Source: JARRPM01 sp963792815 (GTDB lineage: Bacteria; Pseudomonadota; Gammaproteobacteria; Pseudomonadales; Halieaceae). Taken from it: a DNA stretch of 64,000 nt. Position numbers and translations under genes: made by a program. The notes under the pieces were generated by a model that searched no databases, had not been told where the DNA came from, and saw nothing but the letters and a program-made list of their open reading frames with translations. This document shows positions 17,775 through 27,421 of this stretch, piece by piece. The first letter of the stretch is position 1; each line of letters opens with the position of its first letter. Location: the NCBI GenBank assembly GCA_963792815.1, contig CAWBXR010000003.1:186001-250000 (forward strand). Direction: 5' to 3'.

Positions 17775-18419
17775 TCAGTTGAGCAGGCCCTTTTCCTTCA
17801 GGTTACCTATCAGGGCGTCTATGGTGTCGTCCATCACCTGGCTGGTACTGCTGGACTCGATGGTTTCCGACACCGCCTGCCAGATCCGCTCTTCCGTTTT
17901 CGCCACATACAGGTCCGATATCATGGCGTGGCTGACATTGGCCGTCCACACGGGCTGCTGGTAGGCCACCTCTGTGGCGCGACCGTAAAAGCCGCCAAAG
18001 TTGCCGTAATAGCCCGGGTCATAGGCCGGCGTGACCGCGTAGTACACGGCGCCGGGGTGGTAAACCTCGTCGGCTTTTTCACCGACATAGCGGGTTACCA
18101 GGATAGTATCGAGCCCCGCCTTCTCCGCGGCTGCGATGACTTCCTCCGCCTTCGCCTTGTGACTGGGCAGCAGGGTGTGGCTGGCCACCGCCTCGACGCC
18201 CCGACGCTTCAGCGCCTTGGTGAAGATGTCTTCAAACTCGATGCGATTCGAAGACTCCTTGGCCACCGCGACCACCAGCACACCGTGCAGGTCCATTTTC
18301 TTGAATGCCGGATCGACCGAACTGTTGGTGATCTCGGAATTGATTCCGCAGGCGGAAAGAGTGAGGGCGAGGATACCTGCCAGCACAATGCCGGTGGCGC
18401 GATCGATGGATATCAGCAT
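17775..18419 (-). CDS. Putative lipoprotein of unknown function
   Basis: A 214-aa lipoprotein. The lipobox LSAC falls near residue 24 after a hydrophobic signal, so the mature protein begins Cys-Gly-Ile and is probably anchored in the outer membrane. The body looks alpha/beta, with a Tyr/Gly-rich stretch (AYDPGYYGNFGGFYG) near residue 140. It reads like a small DUF4136-type lipoprotein, but I cannot name a family safely. AAGGAA precedes the start. It is convergent with the kinase gene and stands alone. Confidence 0.65.
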   Translation of the reverse strand: MLISIDRATGIVLAGILALTLSACGINSEITNSSVDPAFKKMDLHGVLVVAVAKESSNRIEFEDIFTKALKRRGVEAVASHTLLPSHKAKAEEVIAAAEKAGLDTILVTRYVGEKADEVYHPGAVYYAVTPAYDPGYYGNFGGFYGRATEVAYQQPVWTANVSHAMISDLYVAKTEERIWQAVSETIESSSTSQVMDDTIDALIGNLKEKGLLN

Positions 18420-18515
18420 GGGGTAATTCCTTGGGGGAGCGGGGGATTATCAAGCGCGGGGACGGCAGATACAAGCGAAAGGGAGCAGCGCGCGGAAGCG
18501 CCCCGTCGACCGGGC

Positions 18516-20870
18516 TCAGAACAGGTCAATCTGCTTGTCGACCAGGGCGCGGAAGGAACTGCCGACAAAACCCAGGATGCCGTCCGCCACCGGCTCCAGC
18601 TGGCGATCCACATAGTGCTGGTAATCCAGCGGCGCCAGGGCCCCGGCCACCGGCTCGGCGCCGCCGGTGGTTATCACATATTCGACCCAGGAGCCCCGGG
18701 TCGGCACCGGTAAACCCCGCTCGGCGCAGCGCCGCGCCGCCTGCACGTGGGGCGGCACATTGCGTTCATAGTCGTCGAGCCTGCGCCGCAGGCGCTTGCG
18801 ATACACCAGTCGCTCATCGTGCCGCCCGGCGAGCACCGCGGCTACTAACTCGCGCACATAGTCCTCGAAGGGTTCCTGCATGAAAATACGGCGGTACAGC
18901 TCCTCCTGGAATTCCCGCGCCACGCGGGTCCAGTCGGTGCGCACGTTCTCCAGCCCCTTGAATACCAGGCGGTCGCCGTCCCGGCCGGCCACCACACCCG
19001 CGTAGCGTTTCTTGCTGCCCTTTTCCGAGCCGCGAACGGTGGGCATCAGGAAGCGTTTGTAGTGGGTCTCGAACTCCACTTCCAGCACGCTTTCGAGCGC
19101 GAACTCCTCCCGCACCGTGCGCAACCACCAGGCGTTGAGGTCATTCTGCAGCTGCTTGCCCGCGGCCACTGCCTCCTCGTCACCCTGCGCCTCCTGGATC
19201 CAGACGAAAACCGAATCCGTGTCGCCGTAAATTACCCGGTGCCCGGCCCGCTCGATGTAATCCCGGGTGCGGTTGAGAATCTGGTGCCCCCGCAGGGTGA
19301 TGGAACTGGCCAGGCGCGCATCGAAGAAACGGCAACCCGGAGTGCCAAGTACCCCGTAGAAGCTGTTCATAATGATCTTGATCGCCTGGGACAGGGGAGC
19401 ATCACCCAGCCGCTTCGCCTCGTCGCGTTGTTGCCACAGCTGCTTGATCAACTGCGGCAGGATGTGCTCCTGGCGGGCGAAGCGCGCCTCCCGAAAGCCG
19501 GCAACCGTGTCCTGTTCCGGCAGCTCACCCGCCACTGCCAGGGCCAGGCCCAGCGGGTCGATGCAGAACGTGCGGATAATGCTCGGGTACAGGCTCTTGA
19601 AGTCGAGCACCAGCACGTGGTCGTACAGGCCCGGGGTGGAATCCAGCACGAAGCCCCCGGGACTGGCGCTGTGGTCGGTACTGGCATTGGGGGCCACGAA
19701 CCCCTTGCGGTGCAGCCGGGGCAGGTAGAGGTTGTCGAAAGAGGCCACCGAGCCGCCCATGCGGTCGATGTTGAGGCCGGTCATCACGGTGCGCGCCACG
19801 GCAAAATCCAGCATCGCCGTGTGCTCGAAGATCTCCGATACCAGCTCGCAGTCCTTCAGGTTGTATTCGGCCAGCCTGGTCTTGTCGCGCTGGAACAGGC
19901 GACCGATCTCCTCGCCCCGGCCGCTGCCGTGCAGCAGTTTGCCCTCTCCCAGCAGCTCCCGGGCAACATTATCCAGGGAGAAACTCTCGAAGCGGTAGAA
20001 AGCGGCCCGCAGCAGCTCGATGCCGTCGAGGATCACCCGGCCCGGGCACTGGGCGGTGCGGCGCTCGCCTTCATCGTCAAGCTCGCGCCAGTGCACCGCC
20101 CGGCGATCGCGCCCCAGCACCAGGCGCCGCCCCAGCTTGTCCGCCACCCGCTGCAGGTACCAGGTATCGAAGTTCACCACGTTCCAGCCGATCAGCACGT
20201 CGGGGTCGTAGTCCGCCAGCCAGTCGAGAAAGGCCTGCAGGACCGCCTCCTGGTCGGCACAGGCCTGCACGAAGTCCTGCTGCGCACCCTCACCCACCAT
20301 GAATACCCGGCGGTCATGACGCTCGCCAACCCTGCCGTGCACACCGATGGAATAGAGCTGCACACCCTCCATTGCGGTCTCGATATCAAAGGACACTACC
20401 TTGAGGGCGGGCCGGTAGTCGCCGGCTTTCACCGCCGGGTTTTCCAACAGTGTATGCCTGCCGAGCTGGCGGGGGTCGCCCTGCAACACGGCGCTGCCGT
20501 TGACGAACCGCTCCATCAGAAAGCGGTCCGCCGGGTTGATATCCGCCTCCAGCGGGTTGAGGCCGAGGGCTTCCAGGGCATCCGCCAGGCGCCGGGCCTG
20601 GCGGTAACCGGGGCAGTAGACCCCGACCGCGGGGGCCAGGCGAAAGCTGCGCAGCTGCACCGGTTTCAGCTCCAGGCCCGGCTCCGCATCCAGCAGGGCC
20701 CGGGCCTGTTCCAGCTCGCCCTGCTCCAGGAAGAAAACACTGCGCTCACCGCGCACCAGCGCGCACAGGGGCCCGCCGTCGGTGGCGAACCAGTACTCCA
20801 GCTCTATGCCGTCACGGGTATCGCGCCAGTTGCGGGTGAGGAGAAAACCTTCGAAGGTCTGTGCAGTCAA
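18516..20870 (-). CDS. polB: DNA polymerase II (family B)
   Basis: Repair and translesion DNA polymerase with 3'-5' proofreading; 784 aa against 783 in E. coli. The exonuclease domain has SFDIETAMEG (Exo I) and IGWNVVNFDTWYL (Exo II). The polymerase domain has DFKSLYPSIIRTF (motif A), MNSFYGVLGTPGCRFF (motif B) and YGDTDSVFVW (motif C with its two catalytic Asp). The start codon appears to be TTG, preceded by AGGAAAACAGG. No LexA box was recognised ahead of it by eye. It is divergent from a small pentapeptide-repeat gene. Confidence 0.96.
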   Translation of the reverse strand: MTAQTFEGFLLTRNWRDTRDGIELEYWFATDGGPLCALVRGERSVFFLEQGELEQARALLDAEPGLELKPVQLRSFRLAPAVGVYCPGYRQARRLADALEALGLNPLEADINPADRFLMERFVNGSAVLQGDPRQLGRHTLLENPAVKAGDYRPALKVVSFDIETAMEGVQLYSIGVHGRVGERHDRRVFMVGEGAQQDFVQACADQEAVLQAFLDWLADYDPDVLIGWNVVNFDTWYLQRVADKLGRRLVLGRDRRAVHWRELDDEGERRTAQCPGRVILDGIELLRAAFYRFESFSLDNVARELLGEGKLLHGSGRGEEIGRLFQRDKTRLAEYNLKDCELVSEIFEHTAMLDFAVARTVMTGLNIDRMGGSVASFDNLYLPRLHRKGFVAPNASTDHSASPGGFVLDSTPGLYDHVLVLDFKSLYPSIIRTFCIDPLGLALAVAGELPEQDTVAGFREARFARQEHILPQLIKQLWQQRDEAKRLGDAPLSQAIKIIMNSFYGVLGTPGCRFFDARLASSITLRGHQILNRTRDYIERAGHRVIYGDTDSVFVWIQEAQGDEEAVAAGKQLQNDLNAWWLRTVREEFALESVLEVEFETHYKRFLMPTVRGSEKGSKKRYAGVVAGRDGDRLVFKGLENVRTDWTRVAREFQEELYRRIFMQEPFEDYVRELVAAVLAGRHDERLVYRKRLRRRLDDYERNVPPHVQAARRCAERGLPVPTRGSWVEYVITTGGAEPVAGALAPLDYQHYVDRQLEPVADGILGFVGSSFRALVDKQIDLF

Positions 20871-20986
20871 ACCTGTTTTCCTGGGTAGTCGAACACTGGG
20901 GCTGGGCTTGAACCCCGCTGTGGCTTAAGCTATCCACCCCCCTGTGGGGACACCATGATTTACAGCCGTCTTTGAAAGGTATGCGA

Positions 20987-21334
20987 ATGGACAAGCCCGT
21001 TATCAAGCAAGATCCCTTATACCAGCTCCTGCGCAACGAGGACATCAAGGGCTTCAACGAGCAGCGCGACAAGCTGGATACCCAGGAACTGAAGAACGGC
21101 GACTACCGCGGACGGGACCTGCGCAACATGAATGCCCGGGGCCTGGACTTCAGCGATTCCTACTTTCGCAACTCGGACCTGAGCGGCATCGACTTTCGCG
21201 ACACCAACCTGGAAGGGGCCAGCCTGCTCGACGCCAAGCTGTCAGGAACCTACTTTCCGGAGCAGCTGAGCGCCGCGGAGATTCGCCTGTCTCTCGACAC
21301 CGGGACCCGCCTGCGCTACGACCTGAAGCGCTGA
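20987..21334 (+). CDS. Small pentapeptide-repeat-like protein
   Basis: A 115-aa protein. Residues ~40-80 hold about eight consecutive pentapeptide-type units (A/L-N/D-L/F-x-x; for example LRNMNARGLDFSDSYF and DLSGIDF), which would form a short right-handed beta helix. The ends are helical and charged. Of three in-frame starts, the ATG before DKPVIK is favoured because AAAGGT lies seven bases upstream. Function unknown. It sits between polB (divergent) and the convergent DUF2333 gene. Confidence 0.75.
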   Translation: MDKPVIKQDPLYQLLRNEDIKGFNEQRDKLDTQELKNGDYRGRDLRNMNARGLDFSDSYFRNSDLSGIDFRDTNLEGASLLDAKLSGTYFPEQLSAAEIRLSLDTGTRLRYDLKR

Positions 21335-21352
21335 CGCCCCCGGGTTGCGGGA

Positions 21353-22408
21353 CTAGCCCTGGGACATCAGGTCCCGCAGGTCGATAATGGCCGCGTTGGC
21401 CCGGCTGATATAGGACGCCATCACCAGAGAGTGGTTGGCCAGCACCCCGAAGCCGCTGCCGTTGAGGATCATCGGGCTCCACACAGCTTCCTGGGTGCCC
21501 TCCAGCTCCCGGATTATCTGCTGCAGGCTCACCTGGGCATTTTTGTTGCGCAACACGTCGGCGAAATCGATTTCCGCAGCCTTCAGGAACTGGATCAGCG
21601 CCCAGGCGGTGCCGCGGGCCTCGTAGAAGACGTCGTCGATCTCCATCCAGGGCGTGCTCACGTCCACTTCGCTGGCTGTGACGGTAGACTGGCTGGCCGC
21701 ATCGTCACCGGCCAGGTCAGTGTTTAGGCGGCGCTTGCCCACGCTGGCACTGAGGCGTTGGGACAGGCTGCCCAGGCGGGTATTCACCGTAGCCAGCCAG
21801 TAACGCAGGTTGTCGGCCCTGGCGAAAAACTGGGCGTCGGGGTCCTGTTCATCCGACAGGCGGTCGAAATACCGGCGCACATACTTGATGCCGTCGCGGT
21901 ACTCCGACTCGGAGGCCGGCAGGGCCCAGCTGTCCGAATCGAAATTGAAGCGCGGTTCCGCCATCACCAGGTCGACATCCTCGGTGGACTGGGACTGGGA
22001 GCGACTGAACACTTCGCGCAGGGCCCGCACCAGGTCGCGGGACTGGATCAGCACGCCGTATTCCCAGTTGGGCATGTTGTCCAGCCAAACCCCCGGGGGG
22101 GAAATATCGTTGTGGGTGTACCCGCCCGGCTTCGTCAACAGGGTATCCATCACGCCCATCAGGGCCGCTGTGGTCACCGAGCCGGTGACCACTTCCCGAC
22201 CGTCCTGGCCGGCATAAACTACCGCCCGATCCCTGACGTCAAAGGGCTTGGGGGCAATGCTCCAGTACACCCCCAGCACCACGCAGACCAGCAGGTAGAT
22301 ACCAATAACGGTGAATACCAGGCTGACTGTCCTGCCGCCCGGCAGCCAATCGTCCAGTTTATCCTGCCAGCTGTCGCCGGCCCCACGTGCTGAATTCATC
22401 TCACTCAT
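21353..22408 (-). CDS. DUF2333 family membrane-anchored protein
   Basis: A 351-aa protein with one N-terminal transmembrane helix (~residues 28-48, SLVFTVIGIYLLVCVVLGVY) and a large periplasmic helical domain. The segments GVWLDNMPNWEYGVL and DDVFYEARGTAWALIQFLKA match what is known of the DUF2333 (PF10095) family, which is restricted to proteobacteria and has no assigned activity. It is followed 12 nt later on the same strand by... in transcription order it precedes the copper-chaperone gene's 3' end by only 12 nt, so the copper chaperone (upstream) and this gene are likely one operon. Confidence 0.8.
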   Translation of the reverse strand: MSEMNSARGAGDSWQDKLDDWLPGGRTVSLVFTVIGIYLLVCVVLGVYWSIAPKPFDVRDRAVVYAGQDGREVVTGSVTTAALMGVMDTLLTKPGGYTHNDISPPGVWLDNMPNWEYGVLIQSRDLVRALREVFSRSQSQSTEDVDLVMAEPRFNFDSDSWALPASESEYRDGIKYVRRYFDRLSDEQDPDAQFFARADNLRYWLATVNTRLGSLSQRLSASVGKRRLNTDLAGDDAASQSTVTASEVDVSTPWMEIDDVFYEARGTAWALIQFLKAAEIDFADVLRNKNAQVSLQQIIRELEGTQEAVWSPMILNGSGFGVLANHSLVMASYISRANAAIIDLRDLMSQG

Positions 22409-22420
22409 AGTAGTAATCCG

Positions 22421-22888
22421 TCAATGCTGGTGGTGTTGATGGGTTTGCTCGCCCGCGGCGCTCTTGCGCACCTGGGCAAGGGTACACAGTTCATCGCCCA
22501 TTGCCAGTTGCAGGCACAGTTGCACTTCCTCTCCCGGGGCCGGCATCCGGCTCAGCCCCAGCAGCATCAGGTGCATGCCCCCGGGAACGAATGCGGCGCT
22601 CTGGCCCGGGGCGACCTGCACCTGCTCCAGCCGCTCCATCCGCTGGAGGCCGTCGACCTCCCGGCTGGTGTGTATTTCCACTGTTTCGGCCAGCGGCGAA
22701 CTGGCGCCGACAATGGCGACCGCCGCATCGGAGGAGTTGGCAACAACCAGGTAGGCCGCCGTATTGGGCTGCCCGGGGGGCAGCGCCCGCACCCAGGCGT
22801 CGCTCAAAACCGCAGAACTGGGCCCCGCCGCAACACCCGCCAGTGGTGCCAGGCAAAGAATCAGTCCCGCGCTCAATAATTTTCGCAA
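22421..22888 (-). CDS. Periplasmic copper chaperone PCu(A)C
   Basis: A 155-aa exported Cu(I) chaperone thought to deliver copper to cytochrome oxidase. The signal peptide ends near residue 21 (AGVAAG). The Cu site HTSREVDGLQRM (H-x10-M) and the downstream GGMHLML (HxM) are visible. The C-terminus ends in a His-rich tail (HQHHQH) that could bind extra metal. The start is TTG, supported by GGAG about seven bases upstream. It leads the DUF2333 gene in a two-gene unit and is divergent from dsbD, whose thiol chemistry is often needed for copper-site assembly. Confidence 0.88.
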   Translation of the reverse strand: MRKLLSAGLILCLAPLAGVAAGPSSAVLSDAWVRALPPGQPNTAAYLVVANSSDAAVAIVGASSPLAETVEIHTSREVDGLQRMERLEQVQVAPGQSAAFVPGGMHLMLLGLSRMPAPGEEVQLCLQLAMGDELCTLAQVRKSAAGEQTHQHHQH

Positions 22889-23031
22889 TTCAGCTCTCCA
22901 GTGAGGAACCTCGCGCCCGGTCCGGGCGTCCCATAACTATACCACCGTCGGGCTAAAGCATACTGCCGATTGGGGGTGATGCGGGAGACTGGTACAATTC
23001 CGCGCCATTCACGCTGCAACGAGGAAATTTC

Positions 23032-24819
23032 ATGCGGGCACTGCTTGCGGGGCTGTTATTGCTGGCCTCCTTACTGCCGGTCTCTGCCCTGGCCCAGCCA
23101 CAGCCCGGGGGGCTGGCCGGCGGCTCGCCCTTCGGCCAGCCCTCCTCCAACCCGAAATTCCTGCCGGTTGATGAGGCCTACCAGATAGAACTGGAAGTCC
23201 GGCCAGACAACAGCCTGCGCATCTTTTGGGTGATTGCCGAGAGCTACTACCTGTACCAGCACCGTTTCAGCTTCAAACTGACGGACGCCGCGGGCGAGAT
23301 ACCCGTGGCAGCGGAATTACCCGCGGCCCTGCAGCGTGAGGACGAGTTCTTCGGTGAGGTACAGGTCTATTACGAGCAGGCCGACATCCAGCTGGTGCCC
23401 GAACGCGTTCCGCAGGTGGCCACCCTGGCGCTGGGCTCCCAGGGCTGCGCCGACGCCGGCCTGTGCTACCCGCCCCAGACCCATTATTTCGAGGTGGACT
23501 TCACTACCGGCGCCATAACCGCGACGGGCGCCCCCCGGCAGGCTGAGCCCGCCGCCCTCACCCTGGCGGGGCAGACGGAGTCGGACAACCTGGCTTACAT
23601 GCTGCTGCTGGCGTTTCTCGGCGGGGCCATCCTCAACCTGATGCCCTGTGTGTTCCCGATCCTGTCACTCAAGGTTCTGAGCTTCGCCCGCAGCTCCGCC
23701 CACGACCGACACGTCCACAGTTGGGTTTACACTGTCGGGGTAGTGACCAGCTTTGTGCTGGTGGCAGCCCTGCTGATTGTCCTGCAGCAGGCCGGCCAGG
23801 CAATCGGCTGGGGCTTTCAGCTGCAATCGCCCGGCTTCGTGATCGCCCTGGCCTACCTCTTTATCGCCATGGGCCTGTCCCTGTCCGGGCTGGTTGAGTT
23901 CGGTGGCAGCCTGATGAATACGGGCAGCGGACTGGCCGACCGGGGCGGCCTCACCGGCAGCTTCTTCACCGGCGTGCTGGCGGTGGTGGTGGCCAGCCCC
24001 TGCACTGCACCGTTTATGGGCACAGCCCTGGGTTTCGCCATCAGCCAGCCGCCCTATGTCGCCCTGCTGGTATTTGCCGCCCTGGGCGCCGGTATGGCGG
24101 CGCCCCTGCTGCTGCTGGGATACAGCGGGCTGGCCCGCAAGGTCATGCCCAAACCGGGCGCCTGGATGGACACCCTGAAACAACTGCTGGCATTTCCCCT
24201 CTACGGCACCGCCATCTGGCTGTTGTGGGTGGCCGGCCGACAGACCGGGGTCAACACCATGACGGCCGCCCTGGCCGGGGCGCTGATTCTCGCACTGGGC
24301 CTGTGGTTGTGGCGCTATGGCGCCTGGGGCAAGGCCATCGCCCTGGTCTGCCTGGTTGGCGCCCTGGGCCTCGGTTCCTGGCGCGCGCTGGACGAAAACG
24401 GCGCCCGGGCCACGGCCGTCGCAGAGGGACGGGTGGCCTGGTCCGAGCAGACCCTGGCGGAATTGCGGGCCGGCGGCACCCCGGTTTTCGTGGACGTCAC
24501 CGCCGACTGGTGCATTACCTGCCTGGCCAATGAATCGGCGGTCCTGCTGACCGAGGAAATGACGGCGGCCTTCGCCGCCCACGGGGTGGCCTATATGGTG
24601 GCCGACTGGACCAATTACGATGCCGACATCGCCGACTTTCTGCGCCGCCACAAACGCAACGGTATTCCACTGTACCTGATGTACCCCGCCGACCCGTCCC
24701 GGGAACCCCTGCTGCTACCACAGATACTGACCCGCAGCGTGGTGATGGACGCTTTGCGTGCGGTTTCGCCGAAGAAGCCGGCAATTGCAGCAAATAAAGA
24801 CGAAGATAACGCCATTTAG
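23032..24819 (+). CDS. dsbD: Thiol:disulfide interchange protein DsbD
   Basis: Transfers electrons from cytosolic thioredoxin to the periplasm to keep DsbC and cytochrome c pathways reduced. The 595-aa protein has a signal peptide (~1-22), an N-terminal immunoglobulin-like domain with its Cys pair (GCADAGLCYPP, ~residues 139-149), an eight-helix membrane domain with the two redox cysteines in LMPCVFPILSLK and ASPCTAPFMGTALG, and a C-terminal thioredoxin domain with DWCITC (~residues 493-498). All redox cysteines are present. GAGGAAATTTC precedes the ATG. It heads the conserved block that continues with aroQ-accBC. Confidence 0.95.
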   Translation: MRALLAGLLLLASLLPVSALAQPQPGGLAGGSPFGQPSSNPKFLPVDEAYQIELEVRPDNSLRIFWVIAESYYLYQHRFSFKLTDAAGEIPVAAELPAALQREDEFFGEVQVYYEQADIQLVPERVPQVATLALGSQGCADAGLCYPPQTHYFEVDFTTGAITATGAPRQAEPAALTLAGQTESDNLAYMLLLAFLGGAILNLMPCVFPILSLKVLSFARSSAHDRHVHSWVYTVGVVTSFVLVAALLIVLQQAGQAIGWGFQLQSPGFVIALAYLFIAMGLSLSGLVEFGGSLMNTGSGLADRGGLTGSFFTGVLAVVVASPCTAPFMGTALGFAISQPPYVALLVFAALGAGMAAPLLLLGYSGLARKVMPKPGAWMDTLKQLLAFPLYGTAIWLLWVAGRQTGVNTMTAALAGALILALGLWLWRYGAWGKAIALVCLVGALGLGSWRALDENGARATAVAEGRVAWSEQTLAELRAGGTPVFVDVTADWCITCLANESAVLLTEEMTAAFAAHGVAYMVADWTNYDADIADFLRRHKRNGIPLYLMYPADPSREPLLLPQILTRSVVMDALRAVSPKKPAIAANKDEDNAI

Positions 24820-25016
24820 CCCATCAAGTCGTCCATTTGACCAGCCCGGGACAAATGTAACCACTGAATACTTTTTGGGGCAAAAATAAAGCTAACTTCT
24901 TCAATACAGTCGCTAAATGCTGGCAAAGTTCGGCCAATCGCCAAATATCGTGGACACTACCGAGAATTTGATCCACACTTGCTGCAAATGCGCCCCACAG
25001 CGGACCTGACTGCGCC

Positions 25017-25460
25017 ATGGCAACCATCCTGGTATTACACGGACCCAACCTGAACCTGCTCGGCACCCGCGAGCCGGGCATCTATGGCAGCACCACGCTG
25101 GCGGACATCAACCTCGATCTCGAGGGAATGGCCCGGGAGCGCGGCCATCACCTGCTGCACATGCAAAGCAATGCCGAGTACGAGCTGGTGGAACGGGTGC
25201 AGGACGCCCGCAGGGAGGGCGTCAACTTTATCCTGATCAATCCCGCGGCGTTCACGCACACCAGCGTGGCCCTCAGGGATGCCCTCAGCGCCGTCGACAT
25301 CCCCTTTATCGAAGTCCACCTGTCGAATATCCACGCACGGGAGGAATTCCGCCGGGTGTCCTACTTCTCTGACCTGGCCAGGGGCGTCATTTGCGGCCTC
25401 GGGGCCAAAGGCTACGAACTGGCGCTGCTGGCAGCCCTGCAGCAACTGGAACAACCATAA
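25017..25460 (+). CDS. aroQ: Type II 3-dehydroquinate dehydratase
   Basis: Third step of the shikimate pathway: 3-dehydroquinate to 3-dehydroshikimate. At 147 aa it has normal size for the dodecameric type II enzyme. The N-terminal HGPNLNLLGTREPGIYG holds the active-site Arg and Tyr, FILINPAAFTHTSVALRDAL contains the catalytic loop, and VHLSNIHAREEFR the conserved His. The neighbours accB-accC follow directly, as in Pseudomonas. The 197-bp gap upstream of it should hold its promoter. Confidence 0.96.
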   Translation: MATILVLHGPNLNLLGTREPGIYGSTTLADINLDLEGMARERGHHLLHMQSNAEYELVERVQDARREGVNFILINPAAFTHTSVALRDALSAVDIPFIEVHLSNIHAREEFRRVSYFSDLARGVICGLGAKGYELALLAALQQLEQP

Positions 25461-25483
25461 ACATGACAGCGAGAGGCTGAACT

Positions 25484-25966
25484 ATGGACATTCGCAAGGT
25501 AAAAAAACTGATCGAGTTGCTCGAAGAGTCCAATATTGACGAGATCGAAATAAAGGAAGGCGAGGAATCCGTGCGCATCAGCAGGAACGGGGCCCAGTCC
25601 GCGGCGGCCTCCGCAGGGCATTTTGCCATGCCGCAGTACGCGGCACCCCAGTACGCCCCGGCGCCGCCCCCACCGGTCGCCGCGGCGCCAGCTGCTGTTG
25701 CGGAACCCGTGGCGGAGCCTGCCGGCAGCGGCGGGCACGTGGTGCGCTCCCCCATGGTGGGCACCTTCTACCGCTCTCCCTCCCCCAGTTCGCCCTCTTT
25801 TGTCGAAGTGGGCCACACGGTTAAGGTCGGCGATATCATCTGTATCGTCGAGGCCATGAAAATGATGAACCAGATTGAAGCGGACAAGGCCGGCACCATC
25901 GAGGCGATCCTGGTCGACAATGGCGAGCCGGTCGAATTCGACCAACCGCTGTTCTCCATCGTCTAG
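25484..25966 (+). CDS. accB: Biotin carboxyl carrier protein of acetyl-CoA carboxylase
   Basis: Carries biotin between carboxylase and transferase in the first committed step of fatty-acid synthesis. The 160-aa protein has an N-terminal helical region, an Ala/Pro-rich linker (~residues 50-80) and a C-terminal biotinyl domain with EAMKMMNQ, the biotinylated Lys being residue 126. GAGAGG precedes the start. It is 26 nt ahead of accC. Confidence 0.97.
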   Translation: MDIRKVKKLIELLEESNIDEIEIKEGEESVRISRNGAQSAAASAGHFAMPQYAAPQYAPAPPPPVAAAPAAVAEPVAEPAGSGGHVVRSPMVGTFYRSPSPSSPSFVEVGHTVKVGDIICIVEAMKMMNQIEADKAGTIEAILVDNGEPVEFDQPLFSIV

Positions 25967-25992
25967 CCAAGCGTTCACCTGAGGATAAAAAA

Positions 25993-27342
25993 ATGCCCAT
26001 CCTGGAAAAGGTGCTCATAGCCAATCGCGGCGAAATTGCGCTGCGGATACTTCGCGCCTGCAAGGAGCTGGACATCAGGACCATCGCGGTGCACTCCACG
26101 GCCGATACTGAGCTCATGCACGTTCGCCTGGCCGACGAGTCGGTCTGTATAGGCCCCGCCCCGTCCAAGGACAGCTACCTGAACGTACCGGCCATTATCA
26201 GCGCCGCCGAGGTCACCAATACCTCCGCCATCCACCCGGGCTACGGGTTTCTCGCCGAGAATGCCGACTTCGCCGACCAGGTGGAAAAAAGCGGCTTTGT
26301 CTTTATCGGCCCCACCGCTGACACCATCCGCCTGATGGGTGACAAGGTATCGGCCATCCAGGCGATGAAAGCGGCTGGCGTACCCACCGTGCCGGGTTCG
26401 GATGGGCCTCTCACCGACGACACCGAGCGCAGCCTGGAGATCGCCCGCGCTATCGGCTACCCGGTGATCGTCAAGGCAGCCGCCGGTGGTGGCGGCCGCG
26501 GCATGCGGGTCGTGCACAACGAGGCCGCCCTGCTCAATTCCATCCAGGTAACCCAGTCCGAGGCCGGGGCCGCCTTTGGCTCCGAGGTGGTGTACCTGGA
26601 AAAATTCCTGCAAAAGCCACGCCACGTGGAGATCCAGGTCCTGGCGGACGGCCAGGGCAATGCGGTACACCTGGGCGACCGGGACTGCTCGCTGCAACGC
26701 CGCCACCAGAAGGTGCTGGAAGAGGCTCCCGCGCCGGGTATCCCCGAGGATGTACGCCAGGAGGTCGCCACTGCCTGCGTCAACGCCTGCATCGAGATCG
26801 GCTACCGTGGCGCCGGAACGTTCGAATTCCTGTACGAGGACGGCGGTTTCTACTTCATCGAAATGAATACCCGGGTCCAGGTAGAGCATCCGGTCACTGA
26901 ACAGATCACCGGCATCGACATCGTCAAGGAACAGTTGCGTATTGCCGCCGGCCTGCCCCTGTCCTTCAAGCAGAGCGATGTCAGGTTCTTCGGCCACGCC
27001 TTTGAATGCCGGATCAACGCCGAGGACCCCAAGAGCTTCCTGCCCTCCCCCGGCAAGGTCACCACGTTCCACGCCCCGGGCGGGCCCGGCATCCGGGTGG
27101 ATTCCCACCTCTATGACGGCTATACGGTGCCGCCCTTTTACGATTCGCTGATAGGCAAGATCATCAGCTTCGGGGAGAACAGGCAGGTAGCCCTGGCCAG
27201 GATGCGCCAGGCCCTGGACGAACTGGTAGTGGAAGGCATTCGCACCAACACCGCCCTGCACCGCGACCTGGTGCGGGACCGCGCATTCCAGAGTGGCGGG
27301 GTGAGCATCCACTACCTCGAAAGCAAGCTGCAGGAAGAGTGA
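25993..27342 (+). CDS. accC: Biotin carboxylase subunit of acetyl-CoA carboxylase
   Basis: ATP-dependent carboxylation of biotin on AccB. The 449-aa protein matches E. coli AccC in size. The N-terminal VLIANRGEIALRILRA, the glycine-rich ATP-grasp loop KAAAGGGGRGMR (~residues 159-170) and the active-site EMNTRVQVEHPVTE (~residues 288-301) are intact. GAGGATAAAAAA precedes the ATG. Translationally close to accB, as usual. Confidence 0.97.
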   Translation: MPILEKVLIANRGEIALRILRACKELDIRTIAVHSTADTELMHVRLADESVCIGPAPSKDSYLNVPAIISAAEVTNTSAIHPGYGFLAENADFADQVEKSGFVFIGPTADTIRLMGDKVSAIQAMKAAGVPTVPGSDGPLTDDTERSLEIARAIGYPVIVKAAAGGGGRGMRVVHNEAALLNSIQVTQSEAGAAFGSEVVYLEKFLQKPRHVEIQVLADGQGNAVHLGDRDCSLQRRHQKVLEEAPAPGIPEDVRQEVATACVNACIEIGYRGAGTFEFLYEDGGFYFIEMNTRVQVEHPVTEQITGIDIVKEQLRIAAGLPLSFKQSDVRFFGHAFECRINAEDPKSFLPSPGKVTTFHAPGGPGIRVDSHLYDGYTVPPFYDSLIGKIISFGENRQVALARMRQALDELVVEGIRTNTALHRDLVRDRAFQSGGVSIHYLESKLQEE

Positions 27343-27421
27343 TCCGGACTGTTCCCCGGAGCCTCACCATGGCCGCCACTCACGTTATCGCCCGGGCGAG
27401 CCGCGGCCGGGGGCAGCACCG

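Noticed and set aside
19062..20888. 608-codon open frame opposite polB
   Set aside because: It has no domain-like features and lies antisense to a complete DNA polymerase II.
25975..27312. 445-codon open frame opposite accC
   Set aside because: Antisense shadow of a highly conserved gene.
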